Made by a program: the position numbers and the translations under genes. The notes beneath the pieces were generated by a model that was not told where the DNA came from, ran no database searches, and saw nothing but the letters and a program-made list of their open reading frames with translations. This document shows, one piece after another, positions 9,943 to 17,952 of a stretch of 64,000 bases of DNA; position 1 is the stretch's first letter, and the number at the start of each line of letters is the position of its first letter. Source of the DNA: Hyphomicrobiales bacterium (GTDB lineage Bacteria; Pseudomonadota; Alphaproteobacteria; Rhizobiales; Rhizobiaceae); contig UBMU01000013.1 of NCBI GenBank assembly GCA_900466605.1, forward strand, positions 62,001 to 126,000, given 5' to 3'.

Positions 9943-11450
9943 GCGAATATACCGTGCAGGAACCAGCTGTGCGATCCGGTCTCGGGATCGACGCCGTCGC
10001 CGGAGCGAAACACCCAGAACCGCTGGCCGCGTTCATCCTCGACCACGAAATAGTCGCGGACCGCTTCAAGCTCGCTGTCGCGTTTCCACCATTCGCCGAA
10101 CACCCGCTCTGGCCCGTCGGCGCGGGTGATCTTGTGACGCTTGCCGCGCCAGGTGATGCTGACCGGTGGCCGGTCCGGCATGAGCGCAATGGCTTCGATT
10201 GGGTCGGGTCTGTAAAGAAGTCGCACCGGTCGCGGCCAGTGATGGACCCAGCTCTCCTCGGTCGCAACCGTTGTAGCCGCAATCCTCTGGACGCTTCTTT
10301 CGGGAACATCGGAGGCGACCGGCGCAAGACGGTAGACGCGTTGTCCACGATTACCGAAGACGTCGATCAACGGCGTGATATCGGTAGTATCTTCCTCGAT
10401 GAGCGACGACGCCCGCTGCTCCTCCTTGAGCGGCTGCGTCAGGATGGCGACCAGAGACAGCTTCTCGATGCCGAAGCCTGGTTCGATCTTCTCCGTCCTG
10501 TCGCGAAAGAGCTTGGTCAGCCAGGCAACGTCGCGGACGGGTTTTGCGGTCCCGGCGCGGATCGCCTGTCTGACACCATCAACCGTCTCGACGATCAGGT
10601 CGGTTCGTCGAACACCAAGTCCTTTCCGCTGCAGTTCGGCGATAAGCTGGGCCACAAGCCGACCAACGTACTTATTGATCGTTTCCGCGGCTCCAATCGG
10701 CTCGGCAAACAAACGGGAAACCTCGATCAGTTCTGAGCTTCGGATCGGATCGATGGGTTCGGCGAGACGGCCGTAGGTCTGGTCAAGACGTCGGCCGATC
10801 TCCGGGCCGAACCGTAGAGTGAGCGGTGCGCGCGGCGTTGCTGAGAGTTCGACGATGGATTTGAACCCCAGGGTCCGAAGATCGATGACCATCTTGTCGG
10901 GGAGTCGAAGCAGGTGGATCGGGAGCTGCTCTACTGCGCGCACCGTTTCGCCTGGCGGGACAACGACCGTGTCGCGCTGGATCGCGCGGGCACAGGCATG
11001 AGCTGCCCCCCATGTGTCGGCGATCGCAACCCTTGCCGTCAGACCCTTGGCCCTGAAGCGGTTGGCAATGCCAGTGACCATCAACTCTTCCCCGCCCTGC
11101 AGGTGGTCGGCACCTTCGGTGTCCATCACGATCCCATCAGGTGCGTCGACGGCAACGATCGGAGAATACTGGGTCAGCGCCCAGAGCGTGATCCGCTCCA
11201 GTGCAGTCGCGTCGGCAGCCTGATCGGCGTCCTCGAGTATCAGTCCCGGAAACAGCGCTTGTGCCTTGGCGGCCGGCATCCCGACACGAACGCCGGCCTT
11301 CCGCGCAGCCGCGTCGACAGCGAGGACCCAGCGCTTCGAGCCGCTGCGCGCAATTACGGCAATCGGCTGCTCAACCGGAATGGCAGGATCGGCCCGCCTG
11401 ATCCTGTCGGTCGGCAAATCCGGCAGAAAGATTGATAAAACCCGCGGCAT
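9939..11450 (-). CDS. imuB: ImuB, inactive Y-family polymerase homologue of the SOS mutasome
   Basis: About 503 residues from the ATG at 11450 ([15 protein letters not shown]); an in-frame upstream start at 11468 adds six residues. It has the Y-family fold, but where active polymerases have an N-terminal DxD-type motif it has [10 protein letters not shown], as in other ImuB proteins, which act as adaptors rather than catalysts. It bridges the beta clamp, DnaE2 and ImuA. The 5' end overlaps imuA by about 80 bp and the 3' end overlaps dnaE2 by 4 bp, so the three genes form one transcription unit. Confidence 0.95.
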   Translation of the reverse strand: MPRVLSIFLPDLPTDRIRRADPAIPVEQPIAVIARSGSKRWVLAVDAAARKAGVRVGMPAAKAQALFPGLILEDADQAADATALERITLWALTQYSPIVAVDAPDGIVMDTEGADHLQGGEELMVTGIANRFRAKGLTARVAIADTWGAAHACARAIQRDTVVVPPGETVRAVEQLPIHLLRLPDKMVIDLRTLGFKSIVELSATPRAPLTLRFGPEIGRRLDQTYGRLAEPIDPIRSSELIEVSRLFAEPIGAAETINKYVGRLVAQLIAELQRKGLGVRRTDLIVETVDGVRQAIRAGTAKPVRDVAWLTKLFRDRTEKIEPGFGIEKLSLVAILTQPLKEEQRASSLIEEDTTDITPLIDVFGNRGQRVYRLAPVASDVPERSVQRIAATTVATEESWVHHWPRPVRLLYRPDPIEAIALMPDRPPVSITWRGKRHKITRADGPERVFGEWWKRDSELEAVRDYFVVEDERGQRFWVFRSGDGVDPETGSHSWFLHGIFA

Positions 11451-12126
11451 CACACGCTCCAACTTCAAACTCAGCGCACTCGCCCGCTTTCACTCTCATC
11501 AACTCCAGAAACCACCGTGCTCGGCCGACGCCTGGAACCGGAAGTTCTTCCGAAGGCAGCACGCTTACTCGCCACCGTGTCGACGACGCGGTCGGCTGAC
11601 CGAAATCGCTAGCTTCGGTCTGCCGTCGCCATCGTCGGACGACGAGCCCCATCGCACCGGTCTTTTCCGCTGCAAGCTGCAGCCGTCGCGAAGCGGTCAT
11701 AGGAAGCCTGACAAGTTCGGCGACGACGGCCCCTAGGCCACCGAAGGAAAGCGCCTCTTCCATGGATGCGAGAACATCCTCTTCCCTGTCCGCCTCGACG
11801 AAGATCACCCGATCCGGATGAAGGCCCGCCTGCGCCAGAGCCGGAAGGAACAGGTCCGGTCGCGTCAGGCACCAGATAACCTTGCCCTTCGTGCGGGCTG
11901 CTATGCCTGCAGCAAAAAGCGCTGCAGCGGCTCCGTCCACCGTGCCTGCACCGCCGCCAGCGAATTCGTGCAGGGCCCCAAAAGACAGCCCGCCATCTGG
12001 AAGATGGTCATCGATCTCCGGGACGCCGAACGGTAAGGTCTGCTTCCGACGCGAGAGGCCACCTTCCAGATGCGAAATACGCTCCAGAAGCTCGGTGATG
12101 ACGGGGTTCGCGCTGAAATGCGCCAT
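11371..12126 (-). CDS. imuA: ImuA, RecA-like accessory protein of the SOS mutasome
   Basis: 251 residues. The rhizobial ImuA signature is clear: LPFGVPEIDDHLPDGGLSFG at about 30-50, then a degenerate RecA-like core (VIWCLTRPDLFLPALAQAGL, VIFVEADREEDVLASMEEAL) and the conserved C-terminal [14 protein letters not shown]. It assists ImuB and DnaE2 in damage-induced mutagenesis. First gene of the cassette, with a LexA box 50 bp upstream of the start. The long 3' overlap with imuB is normal for this cassette. Confidence 0.95.
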   Translation of the reverse strand: MAHFSANPVITELLERISHLEGGLSRRKQTLPFGVPEIDDHLPDGGLSFGALHEFAGGGAGTVDGAAAALFAAGIAARTKGKVIWCLTRPDLFLPALAQAGLHPDRVIFVEADREEDVLASMEEALSFGGLGAVVAELVRLPMTASRRLQLAAEKTGAMGLVVRRWRRQTEASDFGQPTASSTRWRVSVLPSEELPVPGVGRARWFLELMRVKAGECAEFEVGACDAAGFINLSAGFADRQDQAGRSCHSG

Positions 12127-12175
12127 CTGTGGCCTTCGTCAATTCGTGGGTTCCATCTCGTTCAAAAGCGAGTAT

Positions 12176-12190
12176 GTTCTACATTTGTTC
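12176..12190. promoter_or_regulatory. LexA (SOS) box, GTTC-N7-GTTC
   Basis: GTTC at 12176-12179 and GTTC at 12187-12190 are separated by exactly seven bases. This direct repeat is the established LexA operator of alphaproteobacteria. It lies 50 bp upstream of imuA and 170 bp upstream of the chosen dinB start, so one site could repress both divergent units. Confidence 0.85.
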
Positions 12191-12359
12191 CTTTCTGGAT
12201 TTCGAGTCAACGGGCGTGTTTCGGGTGGATTTTGAACCAACAGGCCATCCACAGCTGCGGTGGATAGCATTCCACGAAGGAAACCAATGCGCTAACGAGG
12301 ATTGGTCCACAGGCTCGCGATATCTTATTGATGAGAAAAAATTCCTGCGAACACGTCAC

Positions 12360-13460
12360 ATGAACAACAATCTCGACAACCAACCTGCCGGTCGTCCGCG
12401 CAAGATCATCCATATCGACATGGACGCCTTTTATGCTTCCGTCGAGCAGCGGGACAATCCGGAGCTTCGCGACCAGCCGGTTGCCGTCGGTGGGTCGGAG
12501 GCTCGCGGGGTCGTCGCGGCCGCAAGCTACGAGGCCCGTAAGTTCGGCGTCCATTCGGCAATGCCGTCCGTGACGGCGAAGCGGAAATGCCCGGACCTCA
12601 TCTTCGTCAAGCCGCGCTTTGACGTGTACAAAGCGGTGTCGGCGCAGATCAGGGAAATCTTCGCAGAGTATACACCGCTCATCGAGCCGCTGTCGCTGGA
12701 CGAGGCCTATCTCGACGTAACGGAAAACCTCAAGGGCATGGAGATCGCGACGGAGATTGCGCTGGAAATCCGCGCCAAGATCAAGGCTGTGACCGATCTC
12801 AACGCGTCGGCGGGAATCTCATACAACAAGTTTCTCGCCAAGATGGCGAGCGATCTCAACAAACCTAACGGCCAGGCGGTCATCACGCCCAAGAATGGGC
12901 CGGCATTCGTGGCGCAACTGCCGGTCAAAAAGTTCCATGGCGTAGGGCCGGCGACCGCCGACAAGATGCATCGTCTTGGCATCGAGACAGGAGCCAATCT
13001 CCGAGAGAAGGAGATCGAGTTCCTAGTCCAACACTTCGGCAAGTCGGGGCCATATTTCTACGGCATCGCCCGCGGAGTGGACGAGCGGCAGGTCAAGCCG
13101 AACCGAGTGCGCAAATCGGTCGGAGCGGAGGATACGTTTAATCAGGATATTCATGCCTTTGGGCCGGCTCGCGAAGGCGTGAAGCCGTTGATCGCCAAGG
13201 TCTGGCGCTATTGCGAGGGAAACGAAATCACGGGTAAGACCGTCACGCTGAAGGTCAAGTATGCTGACTTCACGCAGATCACCCGCGCGAAGAGTGTGGC
13301 CGAGGGCTTCCGGTCACCTCAAGTGATCGAGGAAACGATTGACAGTCTTCTAGGGGCTATCTTTCCGACGCAGAAAGGCATTCGGCTGCTCGGCGTAACG
13401 CTCTCGTCGCTCGAGCCAAGGGTCGTGGGATCAATAGAGCAATTACAGTTCACGTTGTAG
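12360..13460 (+). CDS. dinB: DNA polymerase IV (Y-family, translesion)
   Basis: 366 residues from the ATG at 12360 (MNNNLDNQPAG); the frame is open back to 12129, but that stretch holds the LexA box and does not resemble the family. The catalytic motifs are intact: HIDMDAFYASVEQ and SLDEAYLDVT. The palm, fingers, helix-hairpin-helix (KKFHGVGPATADKMHRLGIE) and little-finger domains are in order. DinB extends past lesions and mismatched ends without proofreading. It lacks the C-terminal extension of longer alphaproteobacterial DinB paralogues; the last residues (GSIEQLQFTL) contain a plausible clamp-binding QxxF-type peptide. Divergent from imuABC. Confidence 0.95.
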   Translation: MNNNLDNQPAGRPRKIIHIDMDAFYASVEQRDNPELRDQPVAVGGSEARGVVAAASYEARKFGVHSAMPSVTAKRKCPDLIFVKPRFDVYKAVSAQIREIFAEYTPLIEPLSLDEAYLDVTENLKGMEIATEIALEIRAKIKAVTDLNASAGISYNKFLAKMASDLNKPNGQAVITPKNGPAFVAQLPVKKFHGVGPATADKMHRLGIETGANLREKEIEFLVQHFGKSGPYFYGIARGVDERQVKPNRVRKSVGAEDTFNQDIHAFGPAREGVKPLIAKVWRYCEGNEITGKTVTLKVKYADFTQITRAKSVAEGFRSPQVIEETIDSLLGAIFPTQKGIRLLGVTLSSLEPRVVGSIEQLQFTL

Positions 13461-13545
13461 TGCCAGCGTCCGTAACCACATTGGTGTCTTGAATGTCTGA
13501 CGAGGATGCCACAGGCTCAACGCGAAGCGGGAGGACAAGCGGCGA

Positions 13546-14319
13546 ATGTGCAATCTCTATCGCATGGATGATCGAGACTGGGTAAGCAAATGGGCTCAGG
13601 ATGTCGAAAGCCTGGTCAACCTGATGCCGGCCTATCAGATCAATCCCGATCAATGGGCACCGGTGATCCGCAATACCGCCGACGGCAAACGCCAGTTGGC
13701 GAACTGCCGATGGGGTCTTCCCTCGCCGATCTATGTGCAGAAGAAGGCGGCGGAGGTCCGAGCTGAGAAGCTTCGGAAGAAGGACCTCCCTGTCGACATG
13801 GACGAACTCATCCGCATGGAGCCGGACTACGGCATCACGAATGTCCGCAACCTCACTCTACCGCACTGGAAGCGGTGGTTCGGCGTCGAACACCGATGTC
13901 TCGTCCCGGTTACATCGTTTGCCGAGCCTGACCCAGCCAGCAAGGACGAAGGCGGCAAGACCCCAAACGCCTGGTTCTCAGCAAGCAAGGACAAGCCCTT
14001 GATGTTCTTCGCCGGACTTTGGGTGCAGGAATGGAAAAGCGTCCGCAAAGTGAAGGATGGACTGACGACCGACGACCTTTACGGGCTCCTGACGACCGAG
14101 CCGAACGACGTCGTGCGGCCGATCCATGAAAAGGCGATGCCCGTCTTGCTGCAGACTCGCGAAGAAACCGAAATCTGGATGCAGGCTCCCTGGGAGGCCG
14201 CCAAGGACCTCGCCCGTCCGCTGCCCAACGACCGGGTCGTGGTTACGTCTCGTGAGCCTTATGGCTCGACCATCGTAAGCAAGGCGGGAGAGCGCCTCGA
14301 AGCACCCATGGTGCTGTAG
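13546..14319 (+). CDS. SRAP/HMCES-like abasic-site processing protein
   Basis: 257 residues of the SOS response-associated peptidase family (YedK/HMCES). The invariant Cys2, exposed after Met removal, forms the covalent crosslink to abasic sites in single-stranded DNA. Other family marks: the asparagine-containing region after YRM, CRWGLPSP, the acidic residue in VTSFAEPD, and the late histidine in RPIHEKAMPV. It shields AP sites and fits the neighbouring translesion polymerases. It starts 85 bp after dinB on the same strand and may be cotranscribed. A decayed second copy lies at about 15840-16057. Confidence 0.93.
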   Translation: MCNLYRMDDRDWVSKWAQDVESLVNLMPAYQINPDQWAPVIRNTADGKRQLANCRWGLPSPIYVQKKAAEVRAEKLRKKDLPVDMDELIRMEPDYGITNVRNLTLPHWKRWFGVEHRCLVPVTSFAEPDPASKDEGGKTPNAWFSASKDKPLMFFAGLWVQEWKSVRKVKDGLTTDDLYGLLTTEPNDVVRPIHEKAMPVLLQTREETEIWMQAPWEAAKDLARPLPNDRVVVTSREPYGSTIVSKAGERLEAPMVL

Positions 14320-14325
14320 GGCAGA

Positions 14326-14556
14326 ATGGAACCTATCACAAATCCTCACGATGACGACGGCCGCGTCGAACGTTTCCTTAAACGCCATGAAGCACTGTAA
14401 GTCGGTTTTGGAAGCCTTGCATCGGCAGCAGCCGATGCCGGTTGGGACAAGGATGAAGTGGCTGCTGCGCTTGTCGAGTTGGCCGACAACCATATGCTCG
14501 GACTGCTCGCAAACCGTGACTTCAGGGTTGATTTGACGCTCCTCGTAAAGAGATAG
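14326..14556 (+). pseudogene. Small conserved-looking ORF interrupted by an in-frame TAA
   Basis: From the ATG at 14326 the frame reads MEPITNPHDDDGRVERFLKR..EAL, then TAA at codon 25 (14398-14400), and continues in the same frame as VGFGSLASAADAGWDKDEVA and AALVELADNHMLGLLANRDF to TAG at 14554. Both sides have strong coding character (helical, acidic/leucine-rich), so one 76-residue protein has probably acquired a nonsense mutation. It follows the SRAP gene by six bases. Family unknown; truncation to 24 residues would most likely abolish function. Confidence 0.55.
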
Positions 14557-14577
14557 CGGAAGACCAGTTGAGGAAAC

Positions 14578-14760
14578 ATGCCGGACAATGAAATCTCGAA
14601 ACTGATCGAAGCCCTGAGAGCCGCTCGCGATATGGCCGGCAGAGAGGATGGGGCGGAAATGCTTTGCTTCCTCATAGAAGCCGCACTCGACGAAGCAGTG
14701 GAAGAAGCAAAGCGTCGTGGACAGCCAGTCCCAATTGGGGCGCCGTCGGCAATTCAGTAA
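14578..14760 (+). CDS. Small hypothetical helical protein
   Basis: 60 residues, MPDNEISKLIEALRAARDMA then GREDGAEMLCFLIEAALDEA and a basic tail. Predicted to be two amphipathic helices, with no membrane segment. A GAGGAAAC ribosome binding site precedes the ATG. Composition is protein-like and rhizobial. It follows the interrupted ORF at 14326-14556 by 21 bp, so the two may have been a small operon behind the SRAP gene. No known family recognised. Confidence 0.6.
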   Translation: MPDNEISKLIEALRAARDMAGREDGAEMLCFLIEAALDEAVEEAKRRGQPVPIGAPSAIQ

Positions 14761-14918
14761 CCAGGTCGCCTCCGACTCCACCGCCCGAAATCAAGATGTC
14801 TGCAAAATCGACCGCCGTACACGCAGCCCATTGGCAGCGCTTCCAATAATTTGCCACCTGTGTCCGGCGCGGGCACGGAGCAAGGCAAATCAGCGCTTCG
14901 GTCGAAACTATCCTCAAT

Positions 14919-14942
14919 GAAACCCGCGAGATCGCGGGTTTC
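14919..14942 (-). terminator. Hairpin terminator downstream of the cold-shock gene
   Basis: Perfect 11-bp stem (14919-14929 with 14932-14942) and a 2-nt formal loop, GC-rich in the middle and T-rich at the 3' side when read on the minus strand. It lies 20 bp past the stop of the minus-strand cspA-type gene. Being symmetric, it could also stop plus-strand transcripts. Confidence 0.65.
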
Positions 14943-14962
14943 GTTGAACGTCGGCCGGTCAA

Positions 14963-15166
14963 TCAGGCAACCGAAACGTTCTCAGCCTTGGATTTGCCGG
15001 TCTTGCGGTCTTGACCGACCTCATAGCTGACCTTGTCGCCTTCACGCAGCGAACTGCCGCGTACCAATGCGGAGACGTGAACAAACACATCCTGGCCGCC
15101 GTTGTCGGGAGTGATAAACCCGAAGCCCTTATCGTCGTTGAAGAATTTTACCGTTCCAGTCGCCAT
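14963..15166 (-). CDS. cspA: CspA-type cold-shock protein
   Basis: 67 residues with a complete cold-shock domain. RNP1 is KGFGFITPD and RNP2 is VFVHVSAL, the two aromatic-rich strands that bind single-stranded RNA or DNA. Cold-shock proteins act as RNA chaperones in cold or stationary phase. Monocistronic, ended by the hairpin at 14919-14942. The leader upstream of 15166 is available for the long 5' UTR typical of such genes, but no specific thermosensor is visible. Confidence 0.95.
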   Translation of the reverse strand: MATGTVKFFNDDKGFGFITPDNGGQDVFVHVSALVRGSSLREGDKVSYEVGQDRKTGKSKAENVSVA

Positions 15167-15271
15167 GTAGACCTATTTCCGTGTGGTTCTGCGGATTCGC
15201 AACGCGACCCTATCGCGAGCGAGACTGCCCATCAATCCTCAAACGTCCCATTACTTTGCACTTCAGGACGC

Positions 15272-15448
15272 TCAGTGCATGACCGTTGCTACATTTTCTT
15301 CGGTCGGCTTCGGAGCTTTGTGCGTTTCGGTCACGGACCAAGCAGTTACCGCAACGGCAACGGCCATATACATGAAAGCACCCTTGAACGGACGGGCGGT
15401 CAAGACGCAGTCCCTTGTCGCTTCCAGCGAGTTCCGCTTCTTTGTCAT
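15272..15448 (-). CDS. Small single-span membrane protein (58 residues)
   Basis: A minus-strand frame from ATG at 15448 to TGA at 15272 encodes 58 residues: MTKKRNSLEATRDCVLTARP, then the hydrophobic segment AFMYMAVAVAVTAWSVT, then a polar tail (HKAPKPTEENVATVMH). A GAAGGAAG Shine-Dalgarno lies about eight bases before the ATG. Basic N-terminus, one hydrophobic helix and polar C-terminus suggest an inner-membrane protein with cytoplasmic N-terminus. It lies about 100 bp upstream of cspA on the same strand and might be cotranscribed. No family recognised. The plus-strand frames across it are weaker. Confidence 0.6.
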   Translation of the reverse strand: MTKKRNSLEATRDCVLTARPFKGAFMYMAVAVAVTAWSVTETHKAPKPTEENVATVMH

Positions 15449-15557
15449 CGTCTTCCTTCGTGTCTGGACGCGGTGATATAGACGATTAGCGCAAACTAAA
15501 GAACAGCGGGAACCGAGTGCCTGCCCTGCGGCATGCGAATACCCGCCGATCGTCGCT

Positions 15558-15754
15558 CTAGCGCTCCGGACTTGGAGCCCAAACTCGCATCAGGCCTTTG
15601 CTCATGCATTTCTGAGCCGTGTCGAGCTGATCTCTGAGGCGCTTGTAGTCCTCGATAAGCGTCGCACTGGCGGCCCTCATGTCGCCGGAATGCCAGCGAT
15701 CGCTTGTTCGACGGCATCGTATTGAAGGTCCGGCCTTTTCTCGGCGGCTGTCAT
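15558..15754 (-). pseudogene. Two overlapping mini-ORFs, possibly one frameshifted small gene
   Basis: ATG at 15754 opens MTAAEKRPDLQYDAVEQAIA and ends after 25 codons at TGA 15677-15679. That stop overlaps (ATGA, 15677-15680) an ATG opening MRAASATLIEDYKRLRDQLD, which ends after 40 codons at 15558. Both parts read as acidic, helical, natural protein, and together would make a ~65-residue helical protein. Either the two peptides are translationally coupled, or a one-base indel has split one gene. I cannot decide from sequence alone. Confidence 0.45.
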
Positions 15755-15839
15755 CGCTGTTCCCTCGCGGTTTCTGGCAAAGGCTCGCAGTCGCCGTGGT
15801 TCACAACATTGACGACTCATTCCGCAACAGATCAACGAG

Positions 15840-16057
15840 GCCCTGTGTCGATCGACCTCTTTGCATTCCTGACAACCGAGCCGAGCAATGTCATGGCGCC
15901 TGTTCACCACAATGCGATCCCCGTCATCCTGACAACAAGGCAAGAAGTCGAGACATAGCTGACCGCCCCCTGGAGTGAGGCGAGAGCACTGCAACGGCCC
16001 CGGCCCGATGAGGAGCTTGAGATTGTCGAGATTGCAGAGGATCTTGCCGCGGTCTGA
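15840..16057 (+). pseudogene. Degenerate SRAP/HMCES gene fragment (C-terminal part)
   Basis: From about 15840 the plus strand reads VSIDLFAFLTTEPSNVMAPV then HHNAIPVILTTRQEVET, a stop (TAG 15956-15958), and in frame LTAPWSEARALQRPRPDEEL to TGA at 16055. This aligns with the intact SRAP protein at 13546-14319 (LYGLLTTEPNDVVRPIHEKA, PVLLQTREETEIWMQAPWEA). The TAG replaces the conserved Trp of ETW/EIW, a one-base TGG-to-TAG change. The N-terminal two thirds, including Cys2, are missing; a possible trace (RGFWQRLAVAV) occurs in another frame near 15770. Not functional. Confidence 0.75.
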
Positions 16058-16142
16058 GCTTGTCTTTTCACGGCCACGTCATAGGCCGCCACGCAACGAC
16101 TATTTTTTGCAGCGACCACTCGCGCTCGAAACTTCGCTTCGG

Positions 16143-17099
16143 CTACACCGCCTCCAGGGATTGAACCTTGTACGCCTCACTAATCTTTGCCACCTCGTTG
16201 CGGGAGCCGAAAATAACTGGAACCCGTTGATGTAGCGAGGTCGGCTCGATGTCGAGGATCGGGGTGTTCCCGGCAATTGCCGCGCCGCCTGCCGCCTCAA
16301 CCAAAAACCCTATCGGGTTCGCCTCGTAAAGAAGACGCAGCCGGCCTGAGGTCGGCTTATTTCGATCGGCAGGATAAAGGAAAATACCTCCTCGGTTAAA
16401 GATGCGGTGCGTATCAGCCACCATCGATCCGACCCAGCGCATGTTATACCCGGGGGTATCAGTCGCAGCATCTATGTATGCGACAATCACTTCATCCCAG
16501 GATGGACGACGCGCTGCGTTGATCGCAAATTCCTTGGTCTCTGACGCAATCCTTGCATCTGCGGTAGTCAATAGATAATCGCCTTGGCCACTAAGTGTAA
16601 AAATCTGGACTCCCTTTCCAATTGTAAGGACTAGGTGAGTTTGCGGCCCATAGGCCGCATATCCCGACACTAGCTGCTTGCGACCGCACTTTAGAACGTG
16701 TGTCGCCGCACTTGCCTCTACAATCGAAAAGATAGTGCCCACCGTTACATTGACGTCGAGATTTGATGATCCGTCGAGCGGATCGAAGATCACCGCATAT
16801 TTTCCATCGGCATGAATAGGGACTTCGACGTCGAGTTCTTCCGATACTGCAAAGCTGACCGACGGCGACGTTCGGCACGCTTCCAGCATGATCTCATTCG
16901 AGACGAGGTCGAGCGGCTTCTGCGTCTCGCCTTGGACGTTTATGGCGTCTGTTGTTCCGGTGAGGCCAGACAGTGAGGAGCTTCTAAGCTTGTCCGAAAT
17001 CTGCCGAGTTGCCTCTGAAATATTGCGCAGGACGACAACCAGTTCCTCAGTTAGCAACGTGCCAGTATGGCTGTCGAGATATGCTTCGAATGTCGTCAT
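16143..17099 (-). CDS. fbp: Class I fructose-1,6-bisphosphatase
   Basis: 318 residues. It hydrolyses fructose-1,6-bisphosphate to fructose-6-phosphate in gluconeogenesis or the Calvin cycle, in the cytoplasm. Metal and substrate sites are present: the acidic pair in VSEELD (Glu87/Glu88), FDPLDGSSN (105-113), the phosphate-binding region NMRWVGSMVADTHRIF, and KPTSGRLRLLYEANP followed by GGAA. Slightly shorter at the N-terminus than the usual 330-345 residues. It stands alone, with no cbb or pentose-phosphate genes beside it, so a heterotrophic gluconeogenic role or a paralogue of a main-chromosome copy is likely. Confidence 0.95.
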   Translation of the reverse strand: MTTFEAYLDSHTGTLLTEELVVVLRNISEATRQISDKLRSSSLSGLTGTTDAINVQGETQKPLDLVSNEIMLEACRTSPSVSFAVSEELDVEVPIHADGKYAVIFDPLDGSSNLDVNVTVGTIFSIVEASAATHVLKCGRKQLVSGYAAYGPQTHLVLTIGKGVQIFTLSGQGDYLLTTADARIASETKEFAINAARRPSWDEVIVAYIDAATDTPGYNMRWVGSMVADTHRIFNRGGIFLYPADRNKPTSGRLRLLYEANPIGFLVEAAGGAAIAGNTPILDIEPTSLHQRVPVIFGSRNEVAKISEAYKVQSLEAV

Positions 17100-17297
17100 C
17101 GGTGTCTCTCTCTCGAGGAAGCTTGCTATGGACGAACAAGCACGCGGTTGATCAGTGCGGGCACGCCAGCGCCAACCTATTTTTCGATCTGTTGATCGCT
17201 GATCGGATTTCCCAATACGGTCGGCGATGGATTGGAAGTCGCGCGTCTACCAGGCAGTACGCGCAGTGCTCAATGCATAGGAAAGGAAGGACGAGAC

Positions 17298-17411
17298 ATG
17301 TGCGACGTGACACTTGACAGTCACACTGCAGTTTCCCGGACAGGTAAGGTTGTGCGAAGAAAGGTGTCTCCGCAACTCATCTGCACTGCGCTTTTCCGTA
17401 AGCGGAAATGA
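17298..17411 (+). CDS. Possible 37-residue small protein
   Basis: ATG at 17298 follows a good Shine-Dalgarno (GGAAGG, eight bases upstream) and encodes MCDVTLDSHTAVSRTGKVVR ending in a basic tail at TGA 17409-17411. A short hairpin (ATGAC-ACC-GTCAT) followed by six T lies directly after (17408-17427), like a small terminator. Basic, no membrane segment, family unknown. The support is the signals, not the length. Confidence 0.35.
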   Translation: MCDVTLDSHTAVSRTGKVVRRKVSPQLICTALFRKRK

Positions 17412-17427
17412 CACCGTCATCTTTTTT

Positions 17428-17952
17428 CCTCCGACTAACCTCGGTTTGGCGTCATTAAGGTGAGATTTCTTTTGCGCCGCAACAAAAAAATTTTAGCCGT
17501 AGAATTAAAATCGATTAATTATTCAATGCCGCATTTTAAAGCGATTTAAAGATTAACGCTGACTTCTGCGGTTCTCATCGCGTCAACAGACACGGTCAGC
17601 CCCTATTCCTACCGTTGCCAGGCAGAGTAGAGAACGAGCATTTCGCCAGCTGCCTGGACAGCAACGGCAGGGCTTTGCGGTGGTCGTCCGCAACGTGGGA
17701 TCGGGAGGCAATCATAGATATTCTCTGCAAGCGCCGCTACCCACTCTGGATTTGTTGCATGCGGCCGCCAAGCTGGCGCTTCCTCCTCGGCGCCCATTGA
17801 GCGTCTACACCCTGTGGCTGTGACTGCTTTTCAACTCAACCCTTACGAATGATCAATGCCATTAAATTTGGCGGCAGCGCAGCAACGGCTTGCTGCATTG
17901 CAAAATTGGTGGTTGGATGAAAATGGAAACATGGAAGTGACAGGGGGCAGAG
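17428..17952. other. AT-rich intergenic region
   Basis: No gene supported. The part around 17440-17570 is clearly AT-richer than its surroundings (runs of A and T, TTTAAA motifs), suggesting promoter or nucleoid-protein-bound DNA. Overlapping 60-residue frames at 17609-17800 on both strands are not convincing. Confidence 0.4.

Noticed and set aside
12150..12163. GTTC-N6-GTTC as a second LexA box
   Set aside because: Spacer is six bases, not seven; the N7 site at 12176-12190 is the supported one.
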